NCBI GenBank assembly: GCA_013397695.1
Contig: VYZI01000677.1
Location: forward strand, 18,894 to 82,893
Length of the DNA: 64,000 nucleotides
Direction: 5' to 3'
Source of the DNA: Centropus unirufus
Lineage: Eukaryota > Chordata > Aves > Cuculiformes > Centropidae
A program made the translations under genes and the position numbers. The notes beneath the pieces were generated by a model. That model searched no databases. It saw nothing but the letters and a program-made list of their open reading frames with translations, and was not told the origin of the DNA. Shown here one piece after another: positions 1 through 12,051 of this stretch. Position 1 is the stretch's first letter, and each line of letters starts with the position of its first letter.

Positions 1-1070
1 ATTTTTTATATTTTTGGAAACCTGATAACTGAACGTCAGCAATTTCTATGGGCCTTTATCTACCACAAAAGACAATTTACTGTTGGGGATTATAGACGTT
101 ATTGCCCTGAAGGATTAAACAAGTCTTAAAGAAACAAGTTGTTGGGGAATAGATAAATTCAGACAGCTCTTTGCTCAGATAGAACAGCTTCTTCTCTGTC
201 AAGCATACAACCCCAGCTCTTTTAAGAGGTCCTCCTTACATCTTTCACTTGGATGGGATGAAAAGATGCCCAATAAAGACACACAAGACATTCTTCTGGC
301 CTTCTCCTACCAGTATAAGTGGAGTCAGGTGCAAAAGTCTGACGGGAAAAATTGGAGGATGTGGGCTTAATCTCCACTAATGTAGACACCTCCAGTTTGA
401 AACCTGTGTCTGAGCTCAGCACTTTAGAGTCAACAAAGATAGATATTTTTATCATGCAATTCCTTTAGATGTCTATTTTAGAGTAAGCTGAATTGTGGGC
501 TAGAAATGGCTCTTTCTCTCCAATGAATGTAGTGGGTGTTCAGATGTAGACATTCAGATTTGGTCAGATGAATACCAAGTGGGGTCTTTTTCCCTTAATA
601 CAGGGAAAAATGCTTACAACCTGCTCTGTGTGTGTTTATACTGCGGAAGGTAGAACAGATATGAGTGCAGTTGTATTCACATATTCATTATTTCATACTT
701 AAATTGTGATAGATTTATCTTGTAAGCCTGCAACCCATAAGGTGAAAAATAAAGGTATCCAGTCCAAATTTACTTCTCTTTAGTTGGGCCAAGAAGGAGA
801 CTATTGTACCATTGCTAGTTTTTCCTAATAGGATGGGAAAATTGATATGAAAATATATTTAAACTTTTGGTGAAAATATAGGATTTTTTAAATCTAGATA
901 TCCTGTTTTTCAGCTAAAGTTTTAAATGTTTTGACTGGTACAAAATACATTCCTATTTAATGAAAAATAAGGATAAACCTCATTAATGGAGCATTGAAGC
1001 TAAGGGAATAACATCGTCTTTGTCCTGTAATTCAGAACTGCAGACCCACTCTTTCAGAAGAGATTCTCAC
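1..1070. other. Probable intron 9 of the FADS1-like gene
   Basis: AT-rich sequence 3' of exon 9. No match to the conserved exon 10 (DWFSGHLNFQIEHH) was seen on the minus strand. Nothing else is recognised. Confidence 0.6.
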
Positions 1071-1167
1071 CTGAGTAGATACCCAGTCTTTGTTCTGATC
1101 ATAATCAATGTCCATTGGGATGTGATTCATCTGTGTGACCCAAATAAACCAGGTACTCTCCAGGAAC
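1071..1167 (-). CDS. FADS1-like exon 9
   Basis: 97 nt containing FLESTWFIWVTQMNHIPMDI. 26 of 33 residues equal FADS1. Donor GTGAGA. This is the last exon of the gene visible in the window. Confidence 0.92.
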
Positions 1168-4100
1168 CTGGGCACATAAACACAGAAACACTTGTCATAT
1201 CTGAAATCCCACCCAAATTTGCTGTTAAAAAACCTTCCTGAGACTCATCTTAAGTAAAAGAGAACTTTGGTGTAATTCAGCATTTTCTCTTCCATTCCTT
1301 TCCCTCCGAACTTTTGGAATTTCTTTTGAAAACCACTACATTTGTGGTTGCAGATGTCCCTGAACAACCACCATCCCCATCCCTGTCCTCCTCACCAAGT
1401 GATGCTCTTCCTTCCCAGCTGACTACTTATTTCTGAGAAAATCTACTAATTTTCATTTATTTCCATTGAAGCTCAATATTGTTTAAAAATACTGGTCTTG
1501 GGGATTCTGGGTATGCTGTATATTACCTGGACAGCCAGTAGTAGACCATGAAATTGTTAAATCCCATTAAAGGAACATACATGAGGCAGACTCGGATGTT
1601 GAAAAACACAATCAAAAACAGGTCCTGTTGAAAAACAAAACGAAGAAACTAAAAAAATCAAACAAATAAGCCTTTGTTGATAAACTGCCCCAACTCCCTC
1701 CTCTCCTCTTTATTCAAAGTGCAGCATAAAATATGTTCTTCCTGTGATTTCTTACTTAGCGGGGGTATGGTCAATTCTGCCTCAAGTTGAGTGTAACCCT
1801 GAAATATTTCCATAACACCGACTTTCTCATCAATAACTGAAGACCAGGAAACAGAAGACCAGGAATCAGCCTTGTAATCACGCTCTGTCTAGGTCTAATA
1901 CTTTTCTTATCAGGTTTATTCAGTTGCGAAGAGGCTAAAAAAACCTCTCCTAAAAACCTCTCCCTGGACCTGTTGACTGTATGGGCTCTTCTCTCAAGTA
2001 ATAAGTGATAGGACAAGAGGAAATAGCCTCAAGTTGCACCAAGAGAAGTTTAGATTGGATATCTGTAGGGTTTGGAGGTTTAATTCCCGCAGATATCAGA
2101 AATAATTTCTTTACCAAAGGGGTGGTGAAGCATTGGAAGAGGCTGCCCAGGGAAGTGGGGAGTCTCCATACTTGGAGGTGTTCAAGAAATGTGTAGAAGT
2201 GGCACTTTGTGACATGGTTTAGTAGATGCTGTAGTGTTGGCCTGACTGTTTGACTTGATGATCTTAGAGGTCTTTCCCAACCCTAATCATTCTATGATTC
2301 CATAATTCGTGCTGCAGCAAGCCTCGAGTCAGCCTTTTCTATCTTAAGCCTCACGATTACATGGGTTGGAGGTTAATAAAGCTGCAGAATGGTGACATTT
2401 TAAAAAATCTTCTAGACAATACCAGTGCTTACCAACCACTTTTTCCTCTTGATTGAAAAGTAGATGATAGACAGCTGGAAGAAGGGTACAAGTGCAAGTG
2501 GGGCCAATACTGAAGGAAAGAATGAAGAGAGAGACATTTATAAGTTCACTGCATCGTAAATCTTAGAGAATATTCTTCCATAAGAAGAAAGATTCTTCTT
2601 TCCAGTGGAAGAAAAATTGCTGTCTTCCATTTGCACTAACCTCCATGTGGCTAAATAATCTTTTTCCTCTTTTAATCTCACCACTTCTTTATTTCTTCCC
2701 ATCCCTTTCATCCTCACACTCAGTTCACCCCTATCGAGTGCCAAACATAACATAATCCTAACAGAGACATATGGGGCAATTCCTCTTCACGTGAACCTTT
2801 TTAATGTGAAGGAAGCTCCCTGAAGCTCTCATAGTTTTTTTGGGTAAAGTCCCTACTGCACTGCAAGGAAGTAGAGATACTCACAGAAGAAATACTTGTG
2901 TTGATAATTGTAAGGCATGAATTTCTTCTTCTGCTTTCCAAGCTGAAAAATGAAAGGACATTGAAATGGGGGAGTTAGAGACCTGAAACTCTTCATAAGG
3001 TATTTCTTACTTTTGTCTAATGAACACTACCTCTTAATCACTCATATGCAACCCCTCTTCTTGAAAAGCAGGTACTGAGCTTCCAAAGCAATGGAGAGAA
3101 GATTTTATTAGAGCCTCGATATACACATACAAAGGTTATGACAATGGTGCAACAGAACCATCTTTAAAAAGGCTCCAAAACTCATGGCAGGATACAAAAA
3201 TGCTGAAAAATCACACAAATGCTCCCAAGACATTTGAATTTTGTACGGGAAGATTCTGGTGATCTTGACAGGCTGAGGGTTGGGATTGTTCAGCTTAGAA
3301 AAGAGAAGGTTGCAGGGGGACCTCAGAGCCGCCTTCCTGTATTTAAAGGGGCTCCAGGAAAACTGCGGAGGGGCTCGTGGTGAGGAAGTGCAGGGATTGG
3401 ACAAGCCAGAATGATTTTAAGATGAAAGAAGGGAAATTTAGATGAGATCTTAGGAAGAAATATTTTACTGTGAGGGTGGTGAGGCACTGGCCCAGGATGC
3501 TCAGAGAAGGGGTGGCTGCACCATCCTTGGAGTTGTTCAAGGCCAGATTGGATGGAGCTTTGAACATCCTGATCCAGTGGGAGATGTCCCTGCCCGTGGC
3601 AGAGGAGTTGAAACTGAATGATCTTTAAGATCCTTTCCAACCCAAACCATTCTGTGATTCTGTTATAACTGAAGTCCAATATAACCTGTTCCACTTATTG
3701 ACCACAGAGGGCTGAGGTTGTCGGAGGAACAGGTTATTGGCATGAAAACTAAGCCAAGAAACTTGATGGGTGACAAATGCAGGATGTGTCTGCCGTGAAA
3801 GCTGCATCTAAATTTCTGTATCTGATGACATAGGATAGGCATCCCAAATTTTTGAGTAACAGAGGAGACTGTGACCAGAAATTACACTAGCATTTGAATG
3901 CTGTTCTAAAATGACTGCAAGATTGAAGTAGTAGCTGCTCTATAAAGATTTTTCTGCCTTTTTGTTATGGTGAATATTTTGCTTTCAAGTACATGAAACA
4001 GCAAAGAAATGAACTATATACAAAAAGAACGAGGAAGTTGATTTCCTCACAGTGAATTTTTTCATCCTCTGCCCGAAAGGATCCTTATCATCATCCTTAA

Positions 4101-7100
4101 CATCATCTGCAACTCGTGTGCTTATGATTCTTCAAAGGATAAAATAATAAAAATAATGTGTAACCATGGAAGATCTTTCAGAATATTGCTGGCAACCCCC
4201 TTCCCTATTGCAGCTAATAGTTTTCTATGAATAAGTTTTTGTATAAACTGTCTTTACAGAAGTTCCTCTGAGACAGCAGAGCTGGAATTTTCCAGCTGCC
4301 ATGGGTCTGTAATATCTTTGCTTATTATGAGCAGTAGGAGAGAGAAATCTTATTTTAAGTGGCTAGTTATCTAGCAAATAGGTTATTTCATCACCCCATG
4401 AGTAGAGATTTGCCAGAGAAAGAAAAGGCAAAAGAGACCTTACCTAACGCTACCAGACACTACCAGAAGCCCTAAGGATGCAGGGTGGGTCTGTTTAATG
4501 CTTCTTCTTTTTATGGAAGCCATAAAATTTGTGATGAAGAAATAATTTGCTAGGGTTGTGTTTTGTGCACAGCAGCTAACCTGGTATGGAAGGATTTAGG
4601 TGCAAAACAGCTCCCACAGTCAAAAAGACCCAGAAAGAAGAGCTGACTCACTATCTACAGGATCACTAACAACACCTAATACTGATGCATTAGTCAATCC
4701 ACTTGCAAGTGGACTGACTCGTTCCTTGGACCACCGTCAAGACACTTACCCTGCTCCTCTACTGACACAGAGAATTTAAGCACTGATTTTAAGGCTTTGC
4801 TTGTCAGCAGCTGGTGCCTAAACATCATCATAACCAGTCGGTCCATGAGATTCATATGTTGGAACACTCTGGAAATTAGATGAGGTATTAGGAAGAAATG
4901 CTTTGCTGTGAGGGTGGCGAGGCACTGGCCCAGGTTGCCTAGAGAAGTCATGGTTTCCCCATCCCTGGAGGCCGGGTTGGATGAGGCTTTGAGCTGCCTG
5001 ACCCAGTGGGAAGTGGCCCATGGCCAGTGGCAGGGGGGGGTTGAACTGGATGAACTTCAAGGATGCCTTCCAAGTCAAACCGTTCTATGATTTGATCATC
5101 AGAATGCAAAAAGGCACAATCCGATTCATTATTATACCTCACTCTATAGCTTTCTATCCTTAACATCTTTGCTTCTCCAGACATTCCCACGCTCACCTCC
5201 ATGGAGAGTGTCTTTCCCAAGCTGAACAGGAGAGGGTGCATGTTGAGATCAGGGTCTTTGCGGAAGCAGTTGGGTTTGGCGTGATGCTGGTTGTGCAGGT
5301 GATTCCACCAGCTGGCTGGTAACCCCTGCAGGAAAGGAAAAGTTGAAGACCAGGGATTCAGAACTAGAACAATAATAACAATTGCATCACTATTTATCCA
5401 CCTATTGCTGAGACCTGCACTACACTTCCCTTACCAACGGTATTGCCTGAATATAGGGACACTCCCATTCCTTGCTTAGTCCAGATTAGCCCCAGAGAAT
5501 ATTCCCACCATGAGGCAATCACCTTCAGAATATTTATCACGACGATCTGCAGAAGTCGATTCCACTTAGGTTTCCTGAAGACAGAGAAGTGCCCCAGATC
5601 ATGTTGGAACCAGCCCATCTGGATCTGAGAGACAAGAGGATCACTGAGAATGCAGAACCACAGAAGCATTGCATTAGCTTGCCTCGATTGTCCCTGTAAC
5701 TTCATAACGTGAGTGCACCTTCCTTCTGGTTTGGGGAAGAAACACGGTCTGCTGTCATGAAATCATAGAATGGTTTGAGTTGGATCGGACCTTAAAGATC
5801 ATGCCGCTCCAATCCCTCTACCATGGGCAGGGACATCTCCCACTGGATCAGGGGCCTCCAAGCCCCAGCCAACCTGGCCTTGAACACTTCCAGGGTTGGG
5901 GCACCAACCACTTCTCTGGGCAACCTGGGCCAGGGCCTCCCCACCCTCACAGGAAAACATTTCTTCATAAGATTTCACCTCAACCTCCCTTCTTTCAGCT
6001 ACAAACTGTTCCCCCTCACCCTATCCCTGCATTCCCTGATCAAGACCACTTCCCTATCTTTCCTGTAGCCCTCTTTCAGTACCTGAAGGCATCTCTAAGA
6101 CCCTGCTGTCCTACATGCTCAATGCTAAGAACTTCCTTTCAGGACACTCTCCTCTAAAGATGCTCAGTGCCGGCTATTGATTTTATTGTAGTAACTAAAG
6201 GGAAAGCAGTGAGGCACCATTAAAATTAATTTATCTGTTACAGCATGGAAGTCTTTTGCTCCCATTGCAGACATAATTTCCAGGGAATGAGCTAGAAAGG
6301 GTAAGAATTTCCAAATCCATAACTTCATTGCATTTCATATTCCCATGGGAATTAAAGAATGCTTTTTGACAAATATCTACCTTAACAGATATTAGGAAAA
6401 TAGATTATTTAAAGAAAATGAGCTACATTGCAGTTGTTCCATTGATGTCTGAGCAAACCTAAGGTTTCAGCACTAGTAAGAAAATCTTGCTTTTTTCACC
6501 TCACCCTCCCAACTAGGGCCCACAAAGTCCTATTCCCTCTTTCCCCACACCACCCCTAATTATGTCTCATGCCCTTCTACAATTCCATTTACTAATCCAG
6601 CAGAAAACTGTACAGGGTGGAACTGGCTCATTAAGGGTCCAACAAACACCAGAGCCATGAGACAGGAACATGGAGCCAAACGTGGAGCTGAGATTGAAAT
6701 ATTCCCTCTTCTGCTGGGGTAAGTGATTAGATCAGCTCATCGCATCCTGTGAAACTGCCAGCCCCACAACACCCCACCAGCCCTAGTGAGCAGCTTGTCA
6801 GCAAATTGAGATTTGCTGGGGGCAAAAACAAATTGTGATACAGAATGTGCTTGTTCTCTTAAGCCAGATAATAGGAAGAGGCAGTAAAACAATGATTGGG
6901 AAATGAACATTTCATTAACCCTCTCCGTCTGGAAGCACCAAACGTATTTGGTCTGTAATATTGAACTGCTCTCCAGACTTTACCTGGGCTGTGGTGAAGA
7001 GCATCATGCCAATGACAAAAGGCATTAAGGATATCCCAAAGTACCAGACCACGAGCCAGGATGCAGCATCCAACACCAGGAAATGAAGGAAGATGAGGAA

Positions 7101-10100
7101 GAAAAAACTGTAATTTGGTCTCAGAAGTCCCATCTTCTCAACAGTGCAGCGCAGCTCACGAAAATCCTCTAAAAGCAATTTCTGTGAGAAAAGTGACTAT
7201 TAGTGCTCTGTCTACTTTGAAAATTGAACATAGCAGTCCCAGGAACCCCAAAGCCATGGAAGTCAGAAGAGATCTTCTATAACAGGGATCTCTGTGTAAA
7301 AATGAGCATGAGATGAACAGATCTTGGTTTTGCTCTGACACCGGAAAGCAGGCTCTGTAAGACACTGCAAAAAACTGGGCAGAATTTGGGTTTCTGGGCT
7401 CATTCCTCACACCCAGGTGTAGATTAAGTGTTTCTGGGCCACCACATGTTCCCATGCGTGAGTACTACCAGCTGCCACCCCACCATCCAGCCTACAGCAG
7501 TCAGGCATGCCCGACAAATTCATTCTGCTGGCTCCCTTATTTTCCTCCTCCTCCTCCCAGACTCAACCCCAAGCCATTCCCACACTGGATTCTAGGGCAC
7601 TCACTTTTTTATTAGACTCAAAGCTGGGTTGATCTGGTGCCAGCTCCCCGATCAGCAGAGATTTCAAGTATTTTTTCACCAGAGACTTATCATTGTGAAA
7701 TGCTACAAAGGCGTCCTGAGAAACACAAAGAACAAGGGCGTAAGAACAGGTTTGTGACTGAACACCAGATGCTGAACCTCCACTTTTTCCAGGTCTTTGA
7801 TATAGTAGTTAACCCAATTTCCTTTATCCGTGTTTTCCCTCTGATTGCTCCTGTAGTTCTTTCCCATCAGCTGGAGCTTGGCCCAAGGAAGCTGGAAAAG
7901 TTTCAAGAAATTAAATGTCATAAAAGTACCTGGGCGAGGCTGGTAATGAACATGACTGTGTTTGATGAAAACCTCTTTGCAGAGGGAAACATGCTCTTTC
8001 ATCTGCTTGTTTCAGCACAGACCTTCCCTAGAAGGCTCCAGCCAGCAGCCCTGCCCTATGGATGGGACCCAGGAGCAGGAAAAACATGTCAATGAACGAG
8101 GTGTCTCTTTGCCCTGCTTCAGAGAAAACAAAGATGTTTTTAAAATCTGTCTTTATTAGCCTAGGGTAAAGGAAAAAAATATAGAGAATCATGGAATCAT
8201 AGATTAGTTTGGGTCAAAAGCGACCTTAAGTATCATCCACTTCCAACATCTTTCACTTGATCAGGTTGCTCCAAGCCCCATCCAACCTAGCCCTGAGCAC
8301 CTCCAGGGATGGGACATCCATGACTTCTCTGAGTAACCTGTACCAGTGCCTCACCGTGGTCACAGGAATATATTTCTTCCTAAGATGTCATCTAAATCTC
8401 TCCCTTTTCAGCTTAAAAATGTTCTTCCTCGTCCTATCCCTGTACCCCCTGATGAAGAGCTCCTGAGTTTTCCTGTTGGCCTCCAAATAGGAAGAATGTA
8501 TATACGTATATATGTGTATATATATGCGTGTGTATATATATGTGTATATATCTATATATCTATACATCTATATATCTATGTAATCCTATATCATATATAT
8601 GTTCAGAGAATGTCTACCTCTGAGTACTTCAGTCTAGAAGTTAGACCAAGGTGACTTTTTGGACAGATGAGCTTTCTACAGAATTCTAGTGGCCCTTTGC
8701 CACAGTGACAAACGAGTAACTTGGTTCAGACCCAGAGGGCTGAGGGAATCTTTCCATTATGATTCCATCAACTTATAGCTTTTTGCATATTTTTATGTAG
8801 CTTCCTCTTGCCAGGAATTCTGAGTCAAGCTGTCAATGTCCATATTGCAGCTTACAAAGAGGAATCAGAATCCTTTTAAGCAGAATTTCCTATCTACAAT
8901 ATCATTATTACAGATTCTTATCACAGAAATGCAAGCCTTTCAGTATTGCAACCTGTTCTTTCTCCTTCCTGCTCTCTGGCCTTGATTAACATCTAACAAG
9001 AGACTAATCTTAAGGGTTATCATCTGCAACACACCTAAGCTACAGTGTTTGTCATCAATGTACAGTTGATGTAATCCTCACAGAGGAAAAAATTCTCATC
9101 TTCTGTACATAATTATAAGCTATAAAGGAAAATAGTTCTCACCATGCATATATAGTTATGTGCTCTAGAGTAATCAAAAGTACTTGGAAAAAAAGTCCTG
9201 GATCCTGACTGTAGGCAAAGTCGTGCAGCGTGATGATCTTTTGAGACACCCCCTCGTCCTGCTTTTCTTTAGAAGCATGCATTTTGCAGTGTATGAACAC
9301 AGCAGCATTTTAAAAGCAAAAAGAATGATAAGGATGAGCATACTAAAAATTAAGAGCAAGACAGATATTTAATTATTTTAATTATGATGCAACATAAATC
9401 CACAGGGTACCCACAATCTTGAATACTGAATGTAGTACTGTGTTTGGTTATGGAATTCCCAACATAAGAAGGATATGGAGCTATTGTAAAAGGTTCAGAG
9501 GGGGCCGGAACTGGAAGGGCCTTAAGGTCCCTTCCAACCCAAACCATTGCATAATTTTCTCGTCAAAGGGATGTAGTACAACTATATAGAGGAAAAAAAA
9601 AAAGAAAAAGAAAAGAAGAGAGTTCTGGAACAGCTTTCATACTAGAAGGCTGCCTTAGAAAAGTGGTAAGAAGTTAGAAGTGTTTTAAAAACCCTTAAGC
9701 AACATTGAGAAAATGATGGAAAATTTATTCAGTGCTTTCTCCGTAACGTGATAATGAAATTACCAGGACATAGGTTTAAAAGGTACAAAAGCTAATGTAA
9801 TGAGCTAAAAGCTAAAGTAATGAGGGAAAACAGATGGTACTGTTATTGTAATAAGAAATACAAGTAAGATCAAAGGTAATTCTTTAAACTCATGCATAGC
9901 AGACAAATTAACTGTGGTTAAACCCCCTGGGTGTCTATAAAGCATAATAATGTAAATTCAAGTCCTTACAGTGGTGGCTGCAGAACCTGGAAGGACATAG
10001 CTTGGGGAAAAGACATTCAATGCATTCTCTATCCCTTGCATCCTTTTGTAAAAATCCAGTGATAGAAACGGCAGGAGGTGGCACCAGGCTACAGGGATCC

Positions 10101-11957
10101 CTGGGCTGGCTTGGCATGGCTGGTCTTATACCCTCAGGAGTGGCAGCCTCAACATTTGTCTCCACTGCTCAGTCAGGTCATTCCAGCATTACAGAAACAT
10201 CACCTGAAAGGGCTGTGTTGACGTCAAATTGGCAAATTCCTCTTTAAGTTAAAATTCAGTTTTAATTTAAAAAAAGACTTCTAGCATGCTTAAATCCTCT
10301 TTAGAGAAGACTACAGTGTATTAGAACGTGGGAATTTTACGGGAACAGAATTAAGATGAAAGAGGGAAGATTGAGATGTGAACTAAGGAAGAAATGCTTT
10401 GCTCTGAGGGTGGGGAGAAACTGGCACAGGTTGCCCAGAGCAGTGGTGGCTGTCCCATCCCTGGAGGTGTTCAAAGCCAAGTTAGATGAGATTTTGGGGA
10501 ACCTGATCCAGTGGGAGGTGTCTCTGCTCATGGCAGGTGGTTGGAACTGGATGGTCTCTAAGATCCCTTCCAACCCGAACCATTGATTCCAGTTAGCTCT
10601 TGCTGCAGTCCTATTTGCAATTGCACATCTCACAGGTGATGCATAATGGGCACAAAACCCTCTCATTAAATCAAGGCTGAATCAGTCAGTGAGATAGAGA
10701 AGAAAACCAATAGGACTCAGATGCCTTCTGTTTCTTCACTTGAGAACATTGAGTACTTTTTGTCTCCGTTTCAAGGAAGGTGAAAGGAATGAAGTATGCA
10801 AAATAGCTGATCCGATCCATTCTGGGACATGAGTTGGGGTGTGCTACAAACATGTTTACAAATGGAAATCTGAGGAATAAGACAGGGTAAGCAAACTCCT
10901 TGGAATCAGAAAGTCTCCTCGTGACAAGGATGAAATCTGGGTCTTCCATACCACAAATTTATGCCCTAATCCTGGCCATGTTTGTAATGTACTATTCAGA
11001 AATTCAATATACACTCTGTGAGATCTGTTTGGAATCGATTATTTCTGTCAACAAACAATAAATCATCTTAGAGTAATCCTCTAAATCAAAGAATTTTGCA
11101 GGAATCTTTGGAAAATCTACTTTCAAACAGTGATTATTTGTAGCATTATCCCTCAAATGTCATTCTGCTGCTTTCTCAGGAATTTGTCATGTGTTTTATT
11201 TCTTTCTCCCCTCCTCTTTGACATTGCCTTTTTGTTCAACACTCCATTCTTCGCTTGCCTGTACAAAATAATGCTGTCTGCTTGAGTACCCTCGTCTTTT
11301 GCTTCACTGTCTTCAGAATTACTTTATGTTTGGATATTACCTCCATATTATCTATCTCATCTATTTTCCTTTAATTTCTCTTTGATTACCACTTGCTTAT
11401 TGCTGATCACATTCATGTTGCACCAAAAGAGCTGCTTTTAAAGTAAAAATACACAGTAAGCATGCTGCTTCCTACCCTTTTCTCTTTCTCACTGCCGCAC
11501 AGAGAGAATTTTGGGGCACCTGGATACTGCCGTGTTTACAGCAGGGCGAAAGGAACCTCGACAGATCTTTACAATGGGTATAGCAGGTAGCTCTGACCAT
11601 GTTGGTAACCAGAAGGGTTCTACTGACAGCATAGATGTGCCCACAGCAGACACCACAAGCGCTCTCCACTGGAGTCCCACCATGACATCCTGACCTGACA
11701 ATGGAACCACCTTCCTCCGCTGTCCTCCTAGATCTTACCGTAGCATCTTGCCCAGCATAGTGGCTAATAACACGGCTGCCTCCAGGATGGCGTTTGGAAA
11801 ACTTGCTGACATCATAAACCTTCCTGTCAATCACCAGCCACTGCTCCTGACCTTGGCCACGGCCATTGTGGACTCTGATCTCTTCCCATGTGAAAAGCTG
11901 TGGAAAGGCTGAGACAGGTCGCGTGTCTTTTTCAGTGGAGCCAGTCTGTGGAGCCAT
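1071..11957 (-). CDS. FADS1-like front-end desaturase paralogue, exons 1-9 (partial at window edge)
   Basis: Nine exons with matching phases give 1089 nt, 363 residues, without a stop or frameshift. The b5 part has HPGG at 57-60. His box 1 is HDLGH (184-188) and box 2 is HNQHH (221-225). Exons 10-12, including the third box, are not found in bases 1-1070 and should lie beyond the window. It resembles FADS1 more than FADS2 (exon 5 is 37 of 43 identical to FADS1) but diverges strongly in exons 7-8 (9 of 25 and 12 of 33). It lacks the His of GHLK (VINILK here) and the first His of NHQH (NYQH here), and DLAW has become DLFL. The start is the only in-frame ATG; an upstream extension would begin with GTG. 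It is probably an ER lipid desaturase, but its substrate and regioselectivity cannot be inferred. It may correspond to FADS1-like genes annotated in birds. Confidence 0.88.
1527..1624 (-). CDS. FADS1-like exon 8
   Basis: 98 nt starting DLFLIVFFNIRVCLMYVPLM. Length and phase match exon 8 of the paralogues but only 12 of 33 residues equal FADS1. Acceptor CAACAG, donor GTAATA. Confidence 0.86.
1990..2305 (+). mobile_element. CR1 LINE 3' fragment
   Basis: Contains the CR1 phrases GTGATAGGACAAGAGGAAAT, GGCTGCCCAGGGAAGTGG and the end GATCTTAGAGGTCTTTCCCA. In intron 7 of the FADS1-like gene. Confidence 0.85.
2433..2509 (-). CDS. FADS1-like exon 7 (diverged regioselectivity segment)
   Basis: 77 nt, residues 274-298, including LALVPFFQLSIIYFSIKRKK. 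The tetrapeptide position reads FQLS (283-286). Acceptor TTCAG, donor GTAAGC. Confidence 0.88.
2885..2942 (-). CDS. FADS1-like exon 6, one codon shorter than the paralogues
   Basis: 58 nt encoding LGKQKKKFMPYNYQHKYFF plus one base. FADS1 and FADS2 have 61 nt here. The phase is kept, so this is a clean one-codon deletion at the donor (TTC TTC T|GTGAGT). Confidence 0.88.
3260..3665 (+). mobile_element. CR1 LINE 3' fragment
   Basis: CR1 tail ending CCAACCCAAACCATTCTGTG, in intron 5 of the FADS1-like gene. Confidence 0.88.
4865..5097 (+). mobile_element. CR1 LINE 3' fragment
   Basis: CR1 tail (GGAAGAAATGCTTTGCTGTG onward, end CCGTTCTATGAT). It ends about 100 bp from exon 5 of the FADS1-like gene. 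Confidence 0.88.
5197..5325 (-). CDS. FADS1-like exon 5 (His box 2)
   Basis: 129 nt, residues 211-253, including ASWWNHLHNQHHAKPNCFRK. HNQHH keeps the HxxHH pattern, with Asn in place of Phe. Acceptor TGCAG, donor GTGAGC. Confidence 0.93.
5523..5624 (-). CDS. FADS1-like exon 4 (His box 1)
   Basis: 102 nt, residues 177-210, including MGWFQHDLGHFSVFRK. HDLGH keeps the HxxxH spacing. The end reads VINILK where FADS1 and FADS2 read VIGHLK. Donor GTGATT. Confidence 0.92.
5758..6165 (-). mobile_element. CR1 LINE 3' fragment
   Basis: Begins AATCATAGAATGGTTTGAGT on the plus strand, the reverse of a CR1 end. In intron 3 of the FADS1-like gene. Confidence 0.9.
6984..7181 (-). CDS. FADS1-like exon 3
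   Basis: 198 nt, residues 111-176, starting KLLLEDFRELRCTVEKMGLL and followed by a hydrophobic hairpin. 40 of 66 residues equal FADS1. Acceptor TCACAG, donor GTAAAG. Confidence 0.92.
7605..7715 (-). CDS. FADS1-like exon 2
   Basis: 111 nt, residues 74-110, starting DAFVAFHNDKSLVKKYL and ending PSFESNKK. Acceptor CTCAG, donor GTGAGT. Confidence 0.92.
8186..8490 (-). mobile_element. CR1 LINE 3' fragment
   Basis: Begins AATCATGGAATCATAGATTA and continues with CR1 phrases (TCTGAGTAACCTGTACCAGT). An AT microsatellite follows. Confidence 0.88.
8497..8600. repeat. TA/TATG-rich microsatellite
   Basis: Alternating TATATA, TGTATA and CTATATAT units directly after a CR1. Confidence 0.85.
9497..9565 (+). 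mobile_element. Short CR1 tail
   Basis: GGAAGGGCCTTAAGGTCCCT and AACCCAAACCATTG, the last ~70 bases of a CR1. Confidence 0.75.
10341..10592 (+). mobile_element. CR1 LINE 3' fragment
   Basis: CR1 tail with AGGAAGAAATGCTTTGCTCT and the end TCCAACCCGAACCATTGATT. Confidence 0.88.
11739..11957 (-). CDS. FADS1-like exon 1 (cytochrome b5 domain)
   Basis: 219 nt, residues 1-73, starting MAPQTGSTEKDTRPV and including FTWEEIRVHN, WLVIDRKVYDVSKF and HPGGSRVISHYAGQDAT. Donor GTAAGA. Confidence 0.92.
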
Positions 11958-12051
11958 CTGTACTGGTAGATGTGTAGTCAGCACTGAGGTTCACTGGTCC
12001 AAGCTTTGCAGCACTGTGTCCAAGCAGATGGTGAACCACCTCAGCCTGCCC

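Larger units (their letters stand above)
7716..11738. other. Intron 1 of the FADS1-like gene
   Basis: 4.0 kb with CR1 pieces (8186-8490, 9497-9565, 10341-10592) and an AT microsatellite. No exon is supported. Confidence 0.8.

Noticed and set aside
1..1070. Exon 10 of the FADS1-like gene inside the window
   Set aside because: No reverse match to the DWFSGHLNFQIEHH coding sequence was found.
7637..8095. 152-codon plus-strand open frame
   Set aside because: It overlaps exon 2 of the FADS1-like gene in antisense and has no independent support.
11958..11984. Upstream N-terminal extension of the FADS1-like protein
   Set aside because: The extension would start with GTG. The first ATG is at 11957 and matches the FADS1 start context.
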